A DNA stretch of 8,482 nt from Bacillota bacterium (GTDB taxonomy: Bacteria; Armatimonadota; Hebobacteria; Hebobacterales; Hebobacteraceae): the NCBI GenBank assembly GCA_030597345.1, contig JAUVSA010000082.1, forward strand, positions 1 through 8,482. The letters are read 5' to 3'. How positions within the stretch are numbered: position 1 is the first letter of the stretch; every line of letters starts with the position of its first letter. Positions 5,182 to 8,482 of the stretch are shown here, one piece after another. The notes beneath the pieces were generated by a model that searched no databases, was not told where the DNA came from, and saw nothing but the letters and a program-made list of their open reading frames with translations. Made by a program: the position numbers and the translations under genes.

Positions 5182-8100
5182 GTGGCCGAAAACGGCATCA
5201 GAGTTCGCGTCCTCGTTCCTCTCACGCTCGCGCTCGCCATCCTGCTCGGCAGCTTCATATTCAGCCTCGACCGACATAAGCGAGCGGGCATCGAAGCCGA
5301 ACTGACCAGCGCTTTGGATGCGGTCCCCAATGCGCTCGAGGCCAAGCTGGAAGACCGTGCCCACATGATGGGCGCTGCGCTTCAGACGCTCACCCACAAC
5401 GAACAGGTGAAGACCGCCTTTCGCGCAGCAGACATGCCGCGGCTGCTTGCTCTGACCAGGCCGCTGTTCGAGCAGCTCCACTCCGAGCACGGGATCACGC
5501 ACTTCTACTTCACCGATCCTCAACGTATCAACCTGCTGCGGGTGCACAAGCCCGAGCAGGCCGGAGACACCATCGACCGCCATACAACGGTCACCGCGTG
5601 GGCAAGCGGCGAGCCGTCTTGCGGGATTGAGCTCGGCCCTCTGGGCACGCTAACCCTGCGGGTGGTCATGCCCTGGTTCGACGACCAGGGCCTCATCGGC
5701 TTCGTCGAACTCGGCGAGGAGATCGACCACATAATCCCGATCGTCGCCCAGGCCTCCGACGTCGATCTCTGTCTCATCGTCTCCAAGGAGCATCTCACGG
5801 AGGATGCCTACAGGGCGCGCCAGAAGTTCCTCCGTCTGCCTGAGGAGTGGGGCCGATTCCCGCACTCCATCCTCCTATCTGGGACGCTTGACGAGATTCC
5901 CCCAAACATCTCGGACCATTTCTCCGAACACCACCACGCGCACGCAGTTACGCGTTTCGACACCACGATGGCAGACGGCCGGACACTGCGAGGTTCTTTC
6001 ATCCCCCTTCTCGACGCCCGAGGCGTTGCCATCGGCGACCTCGTGGTGATGCGCGACGTGACCGGAGAGATTGCAGCCGCCAACAGCACGGCGCTGCTGA
6101 ACAGCCTTATATGCCTCGCGATCTTTGCCGTCCTCTTCACCTCCTTCTACCTCTACCTGGGCCGAGTGCAGCGGGAGTTGTCGGAACGCTCGGCCTCCCT
6201 ATCAAGAGCCAACGAGCAGTTGACACAGGAGATCGCGCAGCGCAAGCGCGTCGCGCAGCGATTGAAGGAGAGTGAGGACCGTTTTCGGTCTTTGGTCGAG
6301 GGCACCAGCGACTGGATCTGGGAAGTGGACGCGAATGGCGTCTACACCTACGCCAGTCCGAAAGTCAAGGACCTGCTGGGATACGACCCGGAGGAGGTCA
6401 TTGGCAAGACGCCGTTCGATTTCATGCCCCCGGAAGAGGCAAGGCGGGTAGCGGCGGAGCTTGGGGCCATTACAGAGGCCCGTGCAGCCTTGGAGAAATT
6501 GGAGAATGTAAACCTGCACAAGGATGGGCGAGCGGTCGTGCTGGAAACGAGCGGTGTGCCCGTTATTGACGCCAATGGGACTTTTCAAGGCTACAGAGGC
6601 ATTGATCGCGACATTAGCGAGCGCAAGCGGGCGGAGGAGGAGATTGCTCTCAAGAACGCCCTCCTGGATGCTCAGAGAGAAGCGAGCATTGACGGCATCC
6701 TCATCGTGGACGGCTCCGGGAAGATGATCTCCTTCAATCATCGCTTCGTCGAGATGTGGGAGATCCCGGCGGAGGTGACTGCCTCCGGCTCAGATGAGCG
6801 CGCGCTCCAGTCGGTGACAGAGAAGGTCGCCGACCCGGAGGCCTTCCTCGCCCGCGTCCACTACCTCTACGCACACCCGCAGGAGGAAAGCAGAGACGAG
6901 ATAGCCCTGCGGGACGGGCGCACCTTCGACCGCTATTCGGCCCCCGTGGTAGGGCGTGACCGTACCTACTACGGACGCGTCTGGTACTTCCGAGACATCA
7001 CCGAGCGCAAGCGGGCGGAGGAGATTATCCGGCGCCAGGCGCACTACGACGCCCTGACAGAGCTGCCCAACCGGGCCCTGTTCGAGGATCGGCTGGGCCA
7101 GGCGCTGGCGCAGGCGCGGCGCGAGGGCCGGATGGTCGGGGTGCTGTATCTGGACTTGGATCGCTTCAAGATGGTGAACGACACTCTTGGGCACGCCTTG
7201 GGAGATCAAGTGCTCAAGGACGCTGGAGCAAGACTGAAGAGCTGTCTGCGTGCGGGCGATACTGTCTGTCGCCTGGGCGGGGACGAATTCGCAGTGCTGC
7301 TGCCTGATATCGAGGACCCAAGAGACGCCGCCCGGGTGGCGGGCAAGATAATCGTTGCCTCCAGACGCCCGTTTCACCTCGAAGGGCATGAGATGCACGT
7401 ATCAACCAGCATGGGTGTCAGCACTTATCCCAGCGACGGGAGAGAAGCGAAGGTTCTGCTCCAGAAGGGCGATACCGCCTTGTATGAGGCGAAGCAACAG
7501 GGACGGAACAGGTTTCTCTTCCACACCTCTCGGCTGGGCGGGCAGGCGAAGCAGCGGCTGGAGCTGGAGAACGAGCTGCGCCGCGCAGTGGAGCAAGGGG
7601 AGTTTGCGCTGCACTATCAGCCACAGGTGGAGATCGAGACCGGCCGCACCGTGGCACTGGAGGCGCTGCTGCGCTGGCAACACCCGAAGCGCGGCATGTT
7701 ACCGGCGGCGAAGTTCATTGAAGTAGCAGAAGAGGCCGGGCTGATGGAGTCCATCGGGGAGTGGGTGCTGCGGGAGGCCTGTGCTCAGGCCAAGGCATGG
7801 CAGGCGGAAGAAGCCTGTGATCCTGCGCTGAGGGTGGCCGTAAACCTGTCGGGTCGGGAGCTCCACATCGAGGACCTCGCCAAGAGGGTGAGCGCGATTC
7901 TGGCGGAGGCGGGCCTGGGGCCTGAATCCCTTGAGCTCGAGATCAGCGAGCGTGCCGTAATGCTGAACGTCGAGGCCAGCATTGCGGTAATGCAGGAGCT
8001 GAAGGAGCAGGGCGTGCACCTGGCACTGGACGATTTTGGACTGGGCCACTCCTCCTTGATCCACATGAAGCCTTTCCCGATCGATAGTCTGAAGATCGAC

Positions 8101-8367
8101 CAGTCTTTCATTCGCGATGTTACCAGTGATGCCAACGATCGCGCGATAGTCGACGCAATCATCGCCATGGCGCGCGCCCTGGACCTGAGGATCATCGCCG
8201 AGGGCGTGGAAACAGAGGAGCAATTAGCTTTCTTGCGCGCCCGGGGATGCTATGCCATGCAGGGCTATCTTCACAGCAGGCCCTTGACTGCGGACGCGGT
8301 TTGCGAGCTGCTGCGCGGTCAGAGGGCCGCGACCAGGAACAAGCTCGCGTCTCCCACGCCGGGTTAG
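5182..8367 (+). CDS. membrane dCache-PAS-PAS-GGDEF-EAL c-di-GMP enzyme
   Basis: The 1061-residue protein can both make and degrade cyclic di-GMP. A membrane segment at about 10-29 is followed by a periplasmic sensor (30-300) resembling a double Cache domain: HFYFTDPQRINLLRVHKPEQ followed by GD and DR matches the dCache_3 pattern. A second membrane segment spans 305-326. A coiled coil (328-365), PAS 1 (366-478, ending DISERKRAEEE) and PAS 2 (about 490-606, ending DITERKRAEE) follow. The GGDEF domain (616-778) has intact GGDEF (699-703) and an RxxD inhibitory site (R690-D693). The EAL domain (795-1045) keeps E827-A-L, N888, E920/E923, D950-D951, K971, E1007-GVE and Q1027, so both enzymes are predicted active. 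The likely start is GTG 5182; the open frame reaches back to GTG 5062, but that part is repeat sequence. The HD-GYP phosphodiesterase gene precedes it on the same strand. The periplasmic ligand cannot be predicted. Confidence 0.95.
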   Translation: MAENGIRVRVLVPLTLALAILLGSFIFSLDRHKRAGIEAELTSALDAVPNALEAKLEDRAHMMGAALQTLTHNEQVKTAFRAADMPRLLALTRPLFEQLHSEHGITHFYFTDPQRINLLRVHKPEQAGDTIDRHTTVTAWASGEPSCGIELGPLGTLTLRVVMPWFDDQGLIGFVELGEEIDHIIPIVAQASDVDLCLIVSKEHLTEDAYRARQKFLRLPEEWGRFPHSILLSGTLDEIPPNISDHFSEHHHAHAVTRFDTTMADGRTLRGSFIPLLDARGVAIGDLVVMRDVTGEIAAANSTALLNSLICLAIFAVLFTSFYLYLGRVQRELSERSASLSRANEQLTQEIAQRKRVAQRLKESEDRFRSLVEGTSDWIWEVDANGVYTYASPKVKDLLGYDPEEVIGKTPFDFMPPEEARRVAAELGAITEARAALEKLENVNLHKDGRAVVLETSGVPVIDANGTFQGYRGIDRDISERKRAEEEIALKNALLDAQREASIDGILIVDGSGKMISFNHRFVEMWEIPAEVTASGSDERALQSVTEKVADPEAFLARVHYLYAHPQEESRDEIALRDGRTFDRYSAPVVGRDRTYYGRVWYFRDITERKRAEEIIRRQAHYDALTELPNRALFEDRLGQALAQARREGRMVGVLYLDLDRFKMVNDTLGHALGDQVLKDAGARLKSCLRAGDTVCRLGGDEFAVLLPDIEDPRDAARVAGKIIVASRRPFHLEGHEMHVSTSMGVSTYPSDGREAKVLLQKGDTALYEAKQQGRNRFLFHTSRLGGQAKQRLELENELRRAVEQGEFALHYQPQVEIETGRTVALEALLRWQHPKRGMLPAAKFIEVAEEAGLMESIGEWVLREACAQAKAWQAEEACDPALRVAVNLSGRELHIEDLAKRVSAILAEAGLGPESLELEISERAVMLNVEASIAVMQELKEQGVHLALDDFGLGHSSLIHMKPFPIDSLKIDQSFIRDVTSDANDRAIVDAIIAMARALDLRIIAEGVETEEQLAFLRARGCYAMQGYLHSRPLTADAVCELLRGQRAATRNKLASPTPG

Positions 8368-8378
8368 CTGACTGACGA

Positions 8379-8482
8379 CGAATCTCTCCCTCTCCCCCGG
8401 CGAAGCTGCCGCTCTCCCCAGACGAAGCTGCCGCTCTCCCCCGGCGAAGCTGCCGCTCTCCCCAGACGAAGCTGCCGCTCTC
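8379..8482. repeat. 22-bp tandem repeat array running off the right edge
   Basis: Units begin at 8379, 8401, 8423, 8445 and 8467, the last one cut by the window edge. The shared part is CGAAGCTGCCGCTCTCCCC and the last three bases alternate between AGA and CGG, which gives a 44-base higher-order period. The first unit (8379-8400) has diverged at four positions. The array starts 12 bases after the GGDEF-EAL stop. There are no spacers, so it is not a CRISPR array. Only the CGG-preceded units can form a short CGGC/GCCG stem; no T-run follows. Confidence 0.85.

Noticed and set aside
6202..7398. long minus-strand open frames (6202-6741 and 6790-7398)
   Set aside because: Both are antisense to the PAS and GGDEF coding sequence and are shadows of it.
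8379..8482. CRISPR array
   Set aside because: The 22-base units follow each other directly without unique spacers, and no cas gene is present.

Overview
The window is a GC-rich stretch of bacterial chromosome in which the genes strongly prefer codons ending in G or C. Two blocks of genes diverge from an intergenic region of about 0.8 kb. The reading-frame style, the orphan single-domain response regulator and the large membrane GGDEF-EAL protein suggest an environmental, possibly uncultured lineage. The regulator's GW-x-SG / YLTKPFNP ending recalls proteins I associate with Armatimonadota or Chloroflexota. That placement is a weak impression, because no ribosomal or other phylogenetic marker is present.

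Left block (minus strand, positions 1-2780). The response regulator gene (2256-2669) reads leftward from a strong sigma70-type promoter. A small single-pass membrane protein (2015-2296) overlaps its 3' end. A second near-consensus promoter at 1873-1900 then drives moaA (radical-SAM GTP 3',8-cyclase for molybdenum cofactor synthesis), followed 18 bases later by an MFS transporter cut by the window edge. The two promoters share a 12-base sequence around the -35 box. The regulator's leader holds two tandem 22-base units, each able to fold as a hairpin just before the Shine-Dalgarno, and an inverted repeat covers its -10 box.

Right block (plus strand, 3489-8367). Two cyclic-di-GMP genes lie in tandem: an HD-GYP phosphodiesterase without a recognised sensory input domain, and a 1061-residue dCache-PAS-PAS-GGDEF-EAL membrane protein. 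The motifs needed for synthesis (GGDEF plus an RxxD inhibitory site) and for breakdown (EAL, HD-GYP) are all intact. The pair can therefore in principle make and degrade the messenger, with input through a periplasmic sensor.

The most unusual feature is a repeat of about 168 bp, present twice in the same orientation (2846-3013 and 4936-5103), one copy upstream of each c-di-GMP gene. The copies differ at only four bases and two single-base indels. Each can form an 11-bp stem closed around two small hairpins, and the 5' arm of that stem can instead pair with the far end of the repeat. It could be a small non-autonomous mobile element, a structured RNA leader, or both. The right edge runs into a 22-bp tandem array with alternating tails. 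No RNA genes, CRISPR array or complete insertion sequence was seen.
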